Assembly (NCBI GenBank): GCA_035041965.1
Contig: JAPYMA010000370.1
Location: 47,501 to 111,500, forward strand
DNA length: 64,000 nucleotides
Origin: Anisakis pegreffii
Taxonomy: Eukaryota; Nematoda; Chromadorea; Rhabditida; Anisakidae
Direction: 5' to 3'
Shown: one piece after another, positions 37,322-50,004 of the stretch
Numbering within the stretch: position 1 is the stretch's first letter
Layout of the letters: each line of letters begins with the position of its first letter
Translations under genes and position numbers: made by a program
Notes under the pieces: generated by a model
The model's database searches: none
Told to the model about the DNA's origin: nothing
What the model saw: only the letters and a program-made list of their open reading frames with translations

Positions 37322-40300
37322 CTACACTGTTGGACTGAGCGGTTGCGGTGAAGAAGCAGTAATTTGAGTGATAACTTGAACAGCAACATGTGGTGCAGTT
37401 GCTGTGGCTTGAAGTGTTGCTGTTTGTTGATGCTGATGCTGCTGTTGTTGTGTTGGCGATGCAGTTGAACCGATCGGATTCATCGTAGCAATATCAATGA
37501 TTGTTTCTGATGCGCTTTTACGACAAATTGGGCATGTTCTATTAGTTTTTAACCATTTGTCGATACATTTAACATGATAGTGATGATCGCAGGGTAGCAC
37601 TCGAACATGATCGCGTTTTTCAAAATCACACTGACATACGACGCAAACCTTTTCGTTCAAACAGCTTGGATCCATTAATCGAAACGATTTCAGCTGTTCA
37701 ATTTCACTCCTGGAAGACATTTCTAAGTTGTTTTTTTTGTCATAAAGCAACTTCATACCACTTCCGTTATTATAATTGACAAGTTCTAAACGTTTATTTT
37801 GATTTCTTTTTGCATTAGTCATAAACTTTTCCCTTTTCAACGACTTTTCGGAACAGTTATAAACATGGACTTTTTGGAAACGTGAGTGAGTGTGGTCGGA
37901 CAAATGACAGTGCATAAACAACTTACTTGGGCATTCCTTTCGGTGGTAAACGCATCAAGTTCATTTGAGGTGCCATGCGATCGAATATTTGCAAGACTGC
38001 TGCTTCCCAAGCGGGGAATGGTATTTCACCAGCATTCCCAAAACGTGTCAATTCCGGATGCACATATGTTGCTGGTATTGAAGTGTTCTCAACACCCCCT
38101 ACATTCGTGTGCACCCATTCACTTGCTAACGTTGGAATCGCCACCGGTGCACCATCCACCTGGATATTAACACAATCGTTATTGCACAATCATAACATAT
38201 TTTGCTGCCCAAACATAATAAGTGTTTGTGAAGTCAACAAGAATGAATAATGCTGTTGCTTCATTTTACGAATGCAATCCATAATCCCTTCCTCACCATC
38301 GATTTCAATAAATTAATCGTGCATCGATTGTGTTCTATCATAGCCCAATTGAGGACATTATTATAGAACAGTACATATAACATACTGAATGTGCAAGAAG
38401 GAAAACAATCACGCAACAATATCATTTTCACTCCTCTTTAGCTCACTGACTAAAAATATCAGTACTAGCATACGATATGATTACATCGCAGTATAATTAA
38501 TCAGTTAATGTGCTTTCTTATCACTTCAGTTGTTTGGATTACTTACAGTCACATAGTCATCGATTTTCGAAGACACGTCAAAATTTGCTCTTCTGCAGTC
38601 ACAGGAAATACGCGGCGGAATGTAAGCAGAAGTGGAAAGTAAGACGCAGAGGAATTCAGACTGACGAAAACACAAACTCGTGCCAAATCTGCTCCCCTCT
38701 CCATTAATCCTAGCCTTCTGTGCTGCAGTAGAAAATAACCAGCTGATTGCTTATGGTTGAACGAAGCTAAATGCTCCACTGTTTGATTCAGATGCGCACC
38801 TTCACTCCTATACGATGCAGCAGCATCGATCCCTTTGAAAAACTCGTTCTAATAGCACTACCCCACCAATCTATCTACGAAAAACGCTCCTTCCTTCCAT
38901 TCGTTACTATAACTAACAAATCAAAAACCAGAATAAATAACAAATCAAATCAGCACATCATCAATACAAATTTTGTAGGTGAATAACGATTGCTATCGTT
39001 ATGCTTTCCGTGCAAATCATGAAAATAACTGATGAAGAATGAACGAATCAAGATTGAATAAATGAATATGAGTATGTTTGTATGTACACTAAGATAAACA
39101 ATCAAACTGATGAAGAATGACACCAATGCACATCGACGAATCATATTCATTGGTCGTTGAATGAAACCACTTTTCTTTTCGTTCATCAAGCAATCAACAC
39201 GTTCACCTACTCAGTTTAATACTAAATGATGAGAGCTTTGAAACGGGTGGAAAGATTTTCAGTCGTTTAATGAGTTATGTAACAAGAAAGGTATGAGCTG
39301 ACTCGTCCGAAACTAACAGCACGATATTTAAGAGCAGCAGTTTTTGGAGGAAAATACGGCTGCAATAAAGAAGTAGTGCGTTAATAAATACATGATCGAG
39401 AAATACACGACAACGGAACATAAACAAAATGAATCGAACGAATAAATGAATAATCAGAGAGATGAGTGAGCGAATAATGAAATGGCGAAACGTCGTAAAA
39501 CTTACCGCTTGGGATGAAGAAATCCTTTGATGGAGTGGATGATGGTGATGCTGATGGTGATGATGATGGCTGATAGCACCACTGGATGAGGACGTGCTAA
39601 TTGTTGTGCTGTTAGCTGAATGTGCCGTAGCCACATCAGCGGTTGATTGCTGATCAGATGTGCCAACTGCAGCACCAACAGAAGGTGTAAGATGATAGAA
39701 CTGTTCGACAGTGGCTGAAGGAGAAGATGATACGACGACGGTTCCATGCGAAGGATTTGACACTCCGATGGAATTCGGAGGTGCAAGGGAAGGATTCAAG
39801 GTAGCGCTGGATGCACGGAGCAGTTGATGTGCTGCGGCTGCAGCTGCAGCAGCAGCTGCAGCCGCAGCAGAAGCGGCCGCAACGGAACTCGTAGTGCTAT
39901 TGCTGTTGACTGCTGCAGCCGCTGCAGCCACTGCTGTTTCAGCGGTAAACTGTGACGATGACTGGTGTTGAGCCTGAGCGGCAACCTGAGCAGCGACCTG
40001 AGCTGCAGCCTGTCGTACTCGTGATATGAGCACTTCGATACGTGACGAATTCGGCTCACGTAATGACGACGATATTAATGAGGACGATGAGTTTGTGCTA
40101 TAAGACGGTAGCGCTGATGCTGCTGCTAAACGATTGCTTGCTTGCTGATGTTGTTGAGCATGGGCATGAGCATTGCTAGCTGTATTATAACCACTAACGC
40201 TAGTACTACCGTTATTGCTAGCAATACTACTGGAACTGCCATTATGTAATACTCCTGCGGTTGCTGCCGCCATTGCTGCTGATGATGGCGCAATTTCCCA

Positions 40301-43300
40301 CTGGCCATTCAGGCCCATCAGTTGCCATTGCCTAAAAATTGTTGTTATAACTGATGCTAGTTTTATTTTAGTCATTTAATGACAAGCATGGATAATAATA
40401 AAACGATACAGTTACCTACCTCATATAAATTTCATCAGGGAATTCAAGCAACGAAGAGTGCACCACCGAATTTGTTGCTGTACCCGCATTATTCCGTTGA
40501 GATTGTTGCTGATGATGCCGTTGCTGTTGTATGTCTGAAGGTGAAGGTGCGTATGGCAACGGCGTTGTCGGTAACCTTAGACCAAGTAATGGCTGTTGCT
40601 GAGGGATATGTGATGATTGAGTATTATGACTATTATTACTACTATTATTGCTATTATTACTACTATTTATGTTAGCATTATTATTAGTAGTAGTAATATT
40701 GGATGTTGTTGTATGTTGTGAAGATGGTAATATTGTATGTGATGATAATCGAATCGCTTCATTATTTGTTGCTGTGTTCATTGTATAATATGGACCGGTA
40801 CGATTTTGCTGAAAACAAAATATTGTTTCGAAATTTACATATATGGAATAGTGTCATTTTAAATGCAGACGGGCAACAGAAATCCGCAAATTTACGTTCG
40901 AAACATGGAAGTACTGGAGTAATGGCGCGAACACTAGACAATGTTTTCGAACTGAAAGATTTGCTGGAAGGAAGAGCCTTCCGCATTTTTTTCTCTTCAG
41001 AAATGTTGGAAAAACTTGAAAAACAAATATGACAAAAATAATACCCCGAGACAAATGAAAAAAGTCGAAAGAGGAAGAAAACTTACGGAAAGCTGAACAT
41101 ATGATGCATAATTAGGAAGCATAATCGGAGGAGTGTGTACATGAAATGTTATAGGAGCCTGAAACTATATTGAAGGAGTATTTCCTAGTTTAGCTTAATT
41201 GAAAAATGAAGTGAATAACGAATGAATTATTATGAGTGTCATTCAAAAAAACTAAGTATCATTCAAAAATTATTATGAGTACCGCAATCAATATTACGAA
41301 CCATGTTATTTACAGTGGATGTACTCGGTACCGCAGCCATCTGAGCATGAACTTGAGGAGCGAACACTTGAGGTCTGTAGAGTGCTGGTAGCGAATTGGC
41401 TGATGAAGACGCTGGCCCAACAGATGCATGTTCGAATGGTTGATTTGCTGCTGCTTGTAGTAGGCACGCTGGTACAGGCGGTTGTACAATTCCTTTAGTA
41501 ATGATTTAAAGAATTAATTTGTTCACACACATCTCGATCACTCGTCAATGATCATTTATATTCAAAAAGTATGCTGACAATTGAGAATATGAATTGAGTT
41601 AAAACGTATCACGGATAAATAAGCACCATTAACACAGCAAGTTGAAGGGAATGAAGGCCGCATAAATGCTGAGGAATCGGAATTGGCTGCTCCACGACGC
41701 CGACGACTAGCCGAAGGCACATCTGCCGCCGGCTCATCCGCAGGCCGTTTCCGCGAAGTTTCACTCGTTGCTACAGGCACCGTCGGAGAATCTGAAGATA
41801 CATTTGATGGCGTATACGCATGACGCATGTTGGTGACGTTTATAATCAATTTGAAACTGGTCTGTGCGTATGAAAATTTGTACAGTGATACACCAATAAC
41901 ATGAATGCATGTGATGCGATAGACGTAAATTGTAATGTATAATGTGTAAGGATTAGAAATGAATGACTCATTTGGCCAATTTAACCAATTGAAAATGTCA
42001 CTCCAAATCATCACAGTGAAGTTGAGAGGACAAGTTGGTGATGAAATGACCGAGTGAAGAATAGCAATATTGTGCTTGATAGTTATCACCGATACTTGAA
42101 GGTTTATCACTTACATGATTCTCACAGAAATTCATTCAACCAAACAAGAAAAACTGCGGAAAATTTGTGAAGCCAATGTGTTAACGTATAAGTATAGGAA
42201 TTTTTAGGAGATTTAAATAGGAAACATCTTTCGGCTACTTTCTTGTTTCTAAGAAAGAGAATAATTCAACAAGAACATTTGTCAGAAGAATGAATTCAGA
42301 AAGAAAATGAATACAGCCAATGAATTAATTAATTAGTAGAGCTTCTTGTGCTTGATTGTTTGTATGATGATGATAACGATGAACGATCACAAAATGGAGT
42401 ACTGAAGAGAGCAAAAACGAAAATTTCCATACAACCGTTAATGGCGAGAGTACATGTGAATGCTTGAATGAATGTGATGTATATTGTGGAACAATAGTCT
42501 GAAACTCGATCTTAAATTCTAAATCCTCAATCGTTTGATCATAAATGAGAATATTTCACAAAAGAACTGAGTTTCTGTAGTCGCTTAAGCTTTAATGTAC
42601 ATAAAAGGATGTTATAAAATCACCACTATGATTACCTAAAGCAATTATGAGTGAATAAATATTATACCCGATACGCACGACAATAAAAGTCTACCTGACC
42701 AGCGAGAAATGCAACAAGATAATATCACCAACAACATTATTATCATTCTTTCTCATTGTGAGTATCGATGATAGTGCTTATCAGACAACTCCTAAACACA
42801 GTTAAAACATTCCATCAATCTGCTATCCGCGCTAATAACTGAGGTAAGTTGGCTTTCTTGACAATCTTACAATCTACGTGCAATTCGTGGAATAATGCAA
42901 ACGAAAAAAGAATGGGCATTTCAAATGAATTATGTTTTTGAATGATATGGTAAAATAAATTTGGAATAAAACAACGAACAAGAAGAATTAATGAATCAAT
43001 CATAGTGCTAAATTTGACAATAACTAGGCGATTCAAGCAATGCAACGAACAATCGTTGCATTACTCGAATGCAGCATTAACTCAATATCAGTTAAGCAAG
43101 CACACAATTCCAAATAGTTGCATAACGATCATAATTACAAAATTGACAAGAGGTCAAATATGACGTCTCAACTGAATAAGTTCATAAAATTTCACTGGCA
43201 CTACTGATTAATTTCATTGATTGGCATAGTAGTAAATACTTTGCTTTTATTACTTGCTATTGCAATGAATTGATTGCAAAGTACAATTTTGAATTGGATA

Positions 43301-43754
43301 TAAAGCAGAGCTAATCGAGCAATTATTGAGTTATTAACAGAGGGGAGTGAATATTTTTCTATATTCATCCTGAAGAACAATACGGGAACGCTGCGTGCCA
43401 TTAACGCCAGAGCGTCACTACTACGCGACCAAATGCAATGAATATTTCTCCACTCATATGTTTAGCAATAAACGCATTCACACAAGTTGAACAATAATTT
43501 TTTCCTCTGCAAATATTCTTCAATAAAGGAGTCGTAATACGTTCCCGTATGTTCCTCGTTGAATCACCAGAAACGAAATCATGATGGTGGTATATAAAAC
43601 ATATGTATATAATTATCACAAACAAACTCATCAAAGCAGCATAATCAAAATTTCAAATGCAAACTCGTACAGATAATTATTGAAAAATCAACTGACCGGG
43701 AATGGGATCGAACACTAAGCCTAGATGAATTGATTCGGCGTCAGTGTCAGACAT
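37322..43754 (-). CDS. RING-H2 E3 ubiquitin ligase, RNF38/RNF44-like, 8 exons, about 773 residues
   Basis: Exons in transcript order: 43754-43697, 41791-41627, 41492-41302, 41158-41087, 40808-40420, 40331-39506, 38159-37927, 37709-37322; phases agree throughout. The 41627/41492 junction uses a weak donor and is the least certain. The RING-H2 finger at about residues 667-707 fits C-x2-C-x14-C-x-H-x2-H-x2-C-x10-C-x2-C. With its flanks (IEQLKSFR before; LRVLPC-like [19 protein letters not shown] after) it closely follows vertebrate RNF38 and RNF44, which transfer ubiquitin as E3 ligases. The N-terminus is short and acidic, then holds SRKRPADEP and SRRRR, basic clusters like the nuclear localisation signals of that family. 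The middle, encoded mainly by the 389- and 826-base exons, is low complexity: Asn-rich, Ser-rich, a run of about 13 Ala, and a His cluster. After the RING there is a 66-residue Gln/Thr-rich tail, much longer than in vertebrate relatives. The first intron is 1.9 kb and the sixth 1.35 kb; the latter may hide a cassette exon. Confidence 0.93.
38666..38722 (-). CDS. Possible 57-nt cassette exon in RING gene intron 6
   Basis: On the minus strand an acceptor TTTTCTACTGCAG and a donor TTC|GTCAGT flank 57 open bases ([19 protein letters not shown]). Both sides are phase 0, exactly as the intron between exons 39506 and 38159. Inclusion would add 19 residues between the low-complexity region and the VDGAPVAIP segment without a frameshift. 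Chance occurrence cannot be excluded. Confidence 0.25.
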
Positions 43755-43807
43755 TGTTTGTTTTTCATTCACCACAACAAAAACAATGAATCACTCAACA
43801 GAAAATA

Positions 43808-43981
43808 ATGACAACTATCAGTGATAATGTTGATGATGACGATGTGGATGACGATTTGGAATTACGCCGATATAACAGTAGTATTAATGATAATATAAAT
43901 CTTTTGATGTGCACTAACGGATCGAACGACCAACCGTATGGATTCCGTATTGCACGACTAGATGAGCAGAAGCGCGATTGA
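43808..43981 (+). CDS. Small acidic ORF, head-to-head with RING gene
   Basis: ATG at 43808 to TGA at 43979-43981 gives 57 residues. The first third is Asp-rich, followed by an Asn-rich middle and a charged end (GFRIARLDEQKRD). CTCAACAG immediately upstream could be a trans-splice acceptor. Only 53 bases separate its ATG from the ATG of the RING gene on the other strand, so the two could share a promoter. The family is unrecognised; it may be a first exon (GT at 43935 or nearby could be a donor), a short gene, or chance. Confidence 0.3.
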   Translation: MTTISDNVDDDDVDDDLELRRYNSSINDNINLLMCTNGSNDQPYGFRIARLDEQKRD

Positions 43982-44985
43982 AACGCGCGCTTCAATAGAC
44001 TGAAATTTTAAAAAATTTTTTGGATGAACATAATCAATACTTAGCGATGGCACGAAAAAAAACACGAATTTCATGATGCTACAATATGATGCGACGTTTA
44101 CATTGCTAATAAACTCACTTCAAATGAAGCACTGTTGAAATCATCGTCGTTATGTTAAAATGAGTGTGATTCAATGTTATGAATAAATTTTCGATAAAAA
44201 TTATGGTCCGCATATTGTAATATTTACACTGATATGATATAAGTATTATAACAACGAAAATGAAGATACTATACAATAATCAAAGTAAATTAATACGAAC
44301 AATCAAACCTTCAGAGTCAAACCTGAATTTTGACAAAAATGAAATGATAGACAATTCAGTCACTCGTTGGCTTTCGAAAATTCAGTTTCAGGAATAGTGA
44401 AATCATTGTAGATATATTTCTGAAGATTCACACGTATGTGTCAAAGAACACAGATATATGCACACACAGATGAATAATTCAAACGAGTGACTAAGAACTT
44501 CTAGTGTTAGCTGTACGCTCACGCATATGTATAGGTCATGTATGTCTTTCAGCTTTCGCAGTTGAAATGACGATTGCTAAAATAAAATTTTGTCGACTAA
44601 ACGAAGAATATGCATAAACTAGGTAGGTATATATTATCATAATGAATTGCCGAAATATTTCCTACTCTTTAAACAACAACCTTCGTATTTAACATAACAA
44701 TGCGAATCTGAATCAAACGCAAAATCATAATCGTGCCATTGATATGGAAATGCGGAGCGGAAATTTCCTTTCAAATTCAACATATTTTTGAATTGGACTC
44801 GATTATCATTCAGTTAGATATCATTTCGTTACTGCATCGTTCATGAAATTCGCTCATTTGGTTCTGGAACAAATTTTGACACCTTAAAATTTCGAGAATT
44901 CACAATAAAACAACGTATTCACTTATTAGTTCTCACCCTTCAACATTGTTTCGAAAATAGAAATAAAACCAACGCAGGTTTTCCG

Positions 44986-45017
44986 TTTTTCATTACAGAT
45001 CGTTCTGTAATGAAAAA
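44986..45017. repeat. 14-bp hairpin with 4-nt loop
   Basis: The arms 44986-44999 and 45004-45017 are exact reverse complements around TCGT. It lies just 3' of the candidate minus-strand exon at 45030-45111, within the open frame that runs on past that exon's possible donor. Confidence 0.8.
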
Positions 45018-45029
45018 ACCATTTCCCAC

Positions 45030-45111
45030 CTATCCATCTAAGTGCCCGCCTAAATCTATCACGATCTGCCTCATCATCAAACAAATTCATTTTCGAACCA
45101 TTTTCTATGAA
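45030..45111 (-). CDS. Exon-like segment, unrecognised protein
   Basis: On the minus strand the acceptor TTATTTTACAG, one of the best in the window, is followed by 27 open codons rich in charged residues (FIENGSKMNLFDDEAD, then RDRFRRALRWI) and a GATAG|GTGGGA donor-like end. The composition looks like soluble helical protein and differs from the surrounding noise. No companion exon was assembled on either side, so this could be part of a gene continuing toward lower coordinates or a chance open stretch. Confidence 0.25.
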
Positions 45112-48100
45112 CTGTAAAATAACTTCAATCTCGTACAACCTTACCAACCGGCTAATCTATCAATCATTCACTTAATTTTCTACCATCGTCCATATTTGAG
45201 CGAAAAATGAGAAAGATAAAAAAAGACAGTTGGAGTGAGTTGTTCGCTGACAAGTAATGAGGAGATAACAACCGAAAGAACTTGAAACAATCAGTAAATG
45301 AACATTAAAAAAAGAAATTGTAGTATGAGCGACTTAAGCTTTCTTGATCATGTTTTATTATAGTTTGCTATCTTGTTCGCGAAATAATGACACTGATGAT
45401 GATTACAATAGGAATGACCAGAATTAAGTGACAATGATTAGACGATTGCATGCACACTCTCAAGAATGATCGGATCAACCAGTCGGTCTTATCATACAGA
45501 ACATTTGAAATGAACACATTAAAACTAACGATAAGAGCAACAGTAGCCAGAGAACATTATTCAGTATTTACCTCAAACAGTACCATAAATATTCAACAAC
45601 AAATATACGAATATATATTGAAAACGATTGATTAATATTAGTAGTGGTAGCGGTAGTATTATAAATGAAATATTAATGAAAATGTGATATTAAAATATTA
45701 AACCACATACACCGCGTAAGTACGACGTTATACATGCACATAAATTGAAACAGTCATCATGATGCAAAAATAACGTTGTGATAACGCAGTTTTTACAAGC
45801 ATAATTACATCATACTACATCGATCGTATCCTATCATCAGAACGTACGAAGATCTACGCATTCGTATCGTATTTTGCGACTTAAAAAACGAAACGATATT
45901 CAAAGAGTTTGTCATACCGCAGCTGACTGATTACACTCATTCGAACCTAAACAAGAAAGAACGGCGAACGATTCCAGTGATTCAACTGTCGACAAACACA
46001 CGAGTGAATTATGATTATCATCTACAGGAAAATGAATAAACCAAATGAATAATCAATTGATCGAAAACATAGGGGGAATAAAATTCACTAGCAATCACAT
46101 AATTTAAAACATCGGCAACTTGTTTGGAGTTGGAGCAGACGTTAGCAACACACGAACCGACGAAATTAATTGAGTAACGAATTCAAATCGAATTTGAAAA
46201 AAAATGGACTGTGAAGAAAACAAAAATTTTTTAAAGCGAAGTAATAGGCCGAAGCGGTGACTCTGTGCAGTTTTCGAAGAGATATTGGACTGATATTGGA
46301 TAGATTTGAAGCGAAGATGAAAGGAAACATAAACAAAAGGACGAAAGGGATAACAAAAGGAATCCGTGGAAGGATATGAGTGGATTAATGATTCCATCCA
46401 TCCATACAGTCATTCATCTGTAAAGCATTGCCAGGATTTGCGGATGGATAAAAGATACTACACACTGACGCAATTATATGTAACAGATTAGTCATTACTG
46501 TTTAGTGGTAGTTACTGTAACAGGAACTGTAGCATTCAGCACATGCATGCAAGTTATACGATCTTGGCTGATTGAATGAATGCATGCACAGTTCGGATTG
46601 GATGCACAAAACCAGACAAGTTTATAAAGTAATACCAAAGTAATAGTCACATTCGGAAAAAAAAATTCACATGAAACCGTTAACAAAATTTGTAGAAAAT
46701 GATTAAATAATGAATGGTAAATTAGTGAAGAAAATAAGAGGGATGAACGAAGGAGAAGTGAAAGCGAATGGAGAACGTTTTAAAGGAAAAACTGTAAGAT
46801 GGTTTGATATAATCGATTTTAATTGGTAGAAAATATGAAAATAAAATAGGAATGAAGCAACCATTGAGCAAGCTAACAAATGACAGATTTTTTTCAAACG
46901 AAACGACCTGTGATGATTGGAAGTAAACATGATGAAGTCGTGCATTCTGTGTAGTCACTGCGATCGATGCTTAATACTACGGGTATGCTTTGACTTGTTG
47001 TAATGAGAATATCAGTGAACGACTGGAATGAAAAATATTTGTTGGGTATGATGATGATTATGATGGTCATAATAATGTGATGATGACACTGAGAAAAGTT
47101 CAGTTTTAAGGAAAATCAGCGCTTGTTGAATATTCAGTTTCTAATATATCCTATGATATATTATACAAATACGTATTTGATTCAAGTCAAGAGTGGAATG
47201 AATCAAGAAGTTTGCTTAAACAAATAAATTTGTTCGATTAGAATCGAGTAAAATCCACTTATTCAGTCGTCTGCTTGTCCATGCATAACATAACTTTTAG
47301 TTGGCACCTGACTGAGTGAGTATACCAGAATTATTTACATGCCTGCCTAAGTATTGAAAATGCATGAAAGATGATGGGGTTTCAGTGAAGTTGTTCCTTC
47401 TTTTTGTTGGAACTTTTACTTTCCAATAATGGACTAATTTAAAAGAACGATTCTTTATCGATGTTCATGAGATACTGTTATCAATGAATACTAGCAAAAG
47501 CCCGTTTTCGCGTTGCTTTTCATTCGAACGATTCAACACTATCACAACTTAATGATCCCTTAGCAACATTCGCAGCGTTTGCAGTAATACATTTATCATC
47601 ATTTATATGTTCGCGTGGTTAATGGTAATAGAGATGAAAAATGGGAATATAACAAAATAGTGTGATTTGAATTTCACACACATTTAGAAAAGCTCACCAG
47701 CAGAAAAATAGGTATCCTGGAAACAGTATTCATACTAAGCAAACAGTATTCGTATCTTGAACGGTATTGACAGCAAACATATTGATATCCTGGAAAACAG
47801 GCACGCACATGCCAGTTAAAAATCCATGCAATGAATCTTATCGTGCCATCATATGCACTCAAAATAGCCATTATCAATCCAGCCGTAATCTCAAATGATT
47901 ATCATAATATCATCAAATAGATAGACATATCTCCTTCCTTTGCATTGTTTCTCAACTCATCCATTCATGCTCATAATCGAATCCAATCGATTTCGTTCAC
48001 GATATGGGAATAGATTGATGTTTGACTGCCTGGTCGGTTGGTTGCATGTGACCGTTGTTGATGCGACACGACCAGATTAAAATCTGTCGAATACACGCAG

Positions 48101-48179
48101 CGCATCTTAAAAATGTCTTTCTTCTTTTCTCTGTTATCTCCGACACCCACCGATCCCATAGCGATATCCATTTCAGCTA

Positions 48180-48310
48180 TCGTCTCTACATCTTTCTCAA
48201 TAACTCCCTTTCTCCCTCCCTCTACCTAAACTAACACTAAATCTCTCCCCTCACCCCCCCCCAACGGTCCTCAATCACCCTCTAACCCCGTCCCCACCCC
48301 TTCCAAATGA
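48180..48310 (+). repeat. Cytosine/pyrimidine-rich tract
   Basis: A run of C-rich words (CTCCCTTTCTCCCTCC, CCTCACCCCCCCCC, CCCCGTCCCCACCCC) almost free of G. On the minus strand it is G-rich and could form G-quadruplex or triplex structures. Confidence 0.8.
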
Positions 48311-49520
48311 ATCTATCAGAACTTTCCCGTTCTATCTATCACCACAGTGTAAAAGAACGATCCATCTACGCACACATTCTTCATCGACTTGTCTAGTCGA
48401 GTCAACCAACCAAATACCACAATACATACATACAACATTCACCATACCATTACATATATCAAATGCATACATGCACGCACCACGCATCTGCCTACCACCT
48501 CAGAATAATACCATTCTTTTATGCACTCCTTCAAAGTACCGAAAAAGCCGACTTGTCCATCAGTCAGCTATCTCCAAGGAAAGACCAAGAGGAGATAGAT
48601 TTCATTGATCCGTTGTCCAAGAAAGTATCATTGAGGGTCAATAACACAATATCATTCAACACAAATGATCAGAAGGATGGCTAGATGATCTCATCCTGTT
48701 TACTGCAAAGGCATTCCTCAAACTCATCCATTTATTTATCGATGAATGACAGAGAAGGAATGCGATGAAACCATATAAACGTTTTAAAGCAATCGAAGAA
48801 ACTTTTGTTTACCATGAAAAGCAGTGTGTTGCAGGGAAGAAAAAAATTCGAGGACGAAACTTGGGACCCCCCAAATCCGTTCACTCTAACAAAAGTCGAG
48901 AATGGGAAACTTCGGGGAAAAAAAGCTCAGTCTCGTCCCTCCCCTCGTCCCCGAATTTTCCACGACAGTGTAACGTTTGAACTGCAGTTAGAAGGATCTT
49001 GAAAACACGAATTTGTAATAGAAAAGCATCGAAATAAGCTATCTGTAGAATAAAACAGAAATGACCGCGAAGCAACGGTGCAGTTTCAACAATAATATTC
49101 CATTCAACCACACGAAAAAAAAACAAACAATGCAGTCTTCGACATAAAAAAATATACAGCATCGTGGAATAACACGCATGCATTTCTTCTCCTCCACTTT
49201 GTAGAAACCGTCTAAATTCATCAAAATGTGTTTTCGCGAAATTACAATTTACAGAAACAGCTTGGTAAAAATAATCAGAAGAGCCACTTGCTCACAATGA
49301 TAGTGAGATAACCACAAAAATTTCGTTCCTGCGATACTAATGTCTATTTTTGAACAGTCAACACGCACTATTTTCGTTGTCTTCTTCGAAACATCCGGCC
49401 GCGGCATGCAACAACGCCAAAATATTACATAACATAATCACAGCATTCCGAACAGCTGAACTCAGAAGGTTGCACAGTTTGCTGATTAAGCTGCAGTAGC
49501 AAATAACGTGGTATCCGGAC

Positions 49521-49581
49521 CTGAGGTTCGGCCGTAGCATCGAGATGAACCTCAGCCTCAACCTCTTAGGCTAAGCCTAAG
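49521..49581. repeat. Nested palindromes with TTAGGC motif
   Basis: CTGAGGTTC at 49521-49529 pairs with GAACCTCAG at 49547-49555. Right after it, CTTAGGCT (49565-49572) pairs with AGCCTAAG (49574-49581). The words CCTCAGCCT and TTAGGC also build the fold-back element at 23289-23502, so this may be a decayed relative. Confidence 0.6.
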
Positions 49582-49835
49582 AATGAGGATATTAATTGTA
49601 AGAATACAATATCACAATAATGGTAGTAAGAATCGTGGTAACGAGTGAAAGAACTCAGGCTTATGAAAATGATTATCATGGAGGCATGCTGTCGGGGAAC
49701 GGCTTTCCTCAGGGCAGTTTCCTTGGGGGCAATTATGCGAGGACAGCTGTCTTAGGGCAGTAGGCCTAGAAGCACACAGATTATGTGAACGCTGTTGACG
49801 AAATCGCTTCAAATTCAAGTTTTCGACGCGTTGAT

Positions 49836-50004
49836 ACGATTTATTTCAATTTTTGAGGAAACTTTGAGAAACTCTCCGAAAGTTTTCGGCGAAAGGCAAT
49901 TCCAGAGAATCCTGGAAAAGTCGAGGACCTCGAAGATGAGGTTGCCTTGAAAAATGTCGACGACGGGGTTCCTGAAATTCCGCGCACTCCGCAACTCAAT
50001 ACTC
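49836..50004 (-). repeat. Dispersed repeat, copy 1 (minus orientation)
   Basis: Relative to the copy at 63530-63725 this one is reversed. It shares, in order, the TTTATTTCAATTT start, the CTCCGAAAGTTTTCGG block, a TCGAGGACCTCGAAG block, and TGAAATTCC ending near CCGCAACTC. It carries no coherent protein. Confidence 0.65.

Noticed and set aside
37710..37921. Upstream extension of the RING exon frame (from an apparent Met near 37921)
   Set aside because: The acceptor at 37710 joins in phase to the exon ending at 37927; the extension is a small intron.
39275..39505. Downstream extension of the big RING-gene exon frame ([12 protein letters not shown] onward)
   Set aside because: A strong donor GCG|GTAAGT at 39506 and in-phase joining to 38159 show this part is intron.
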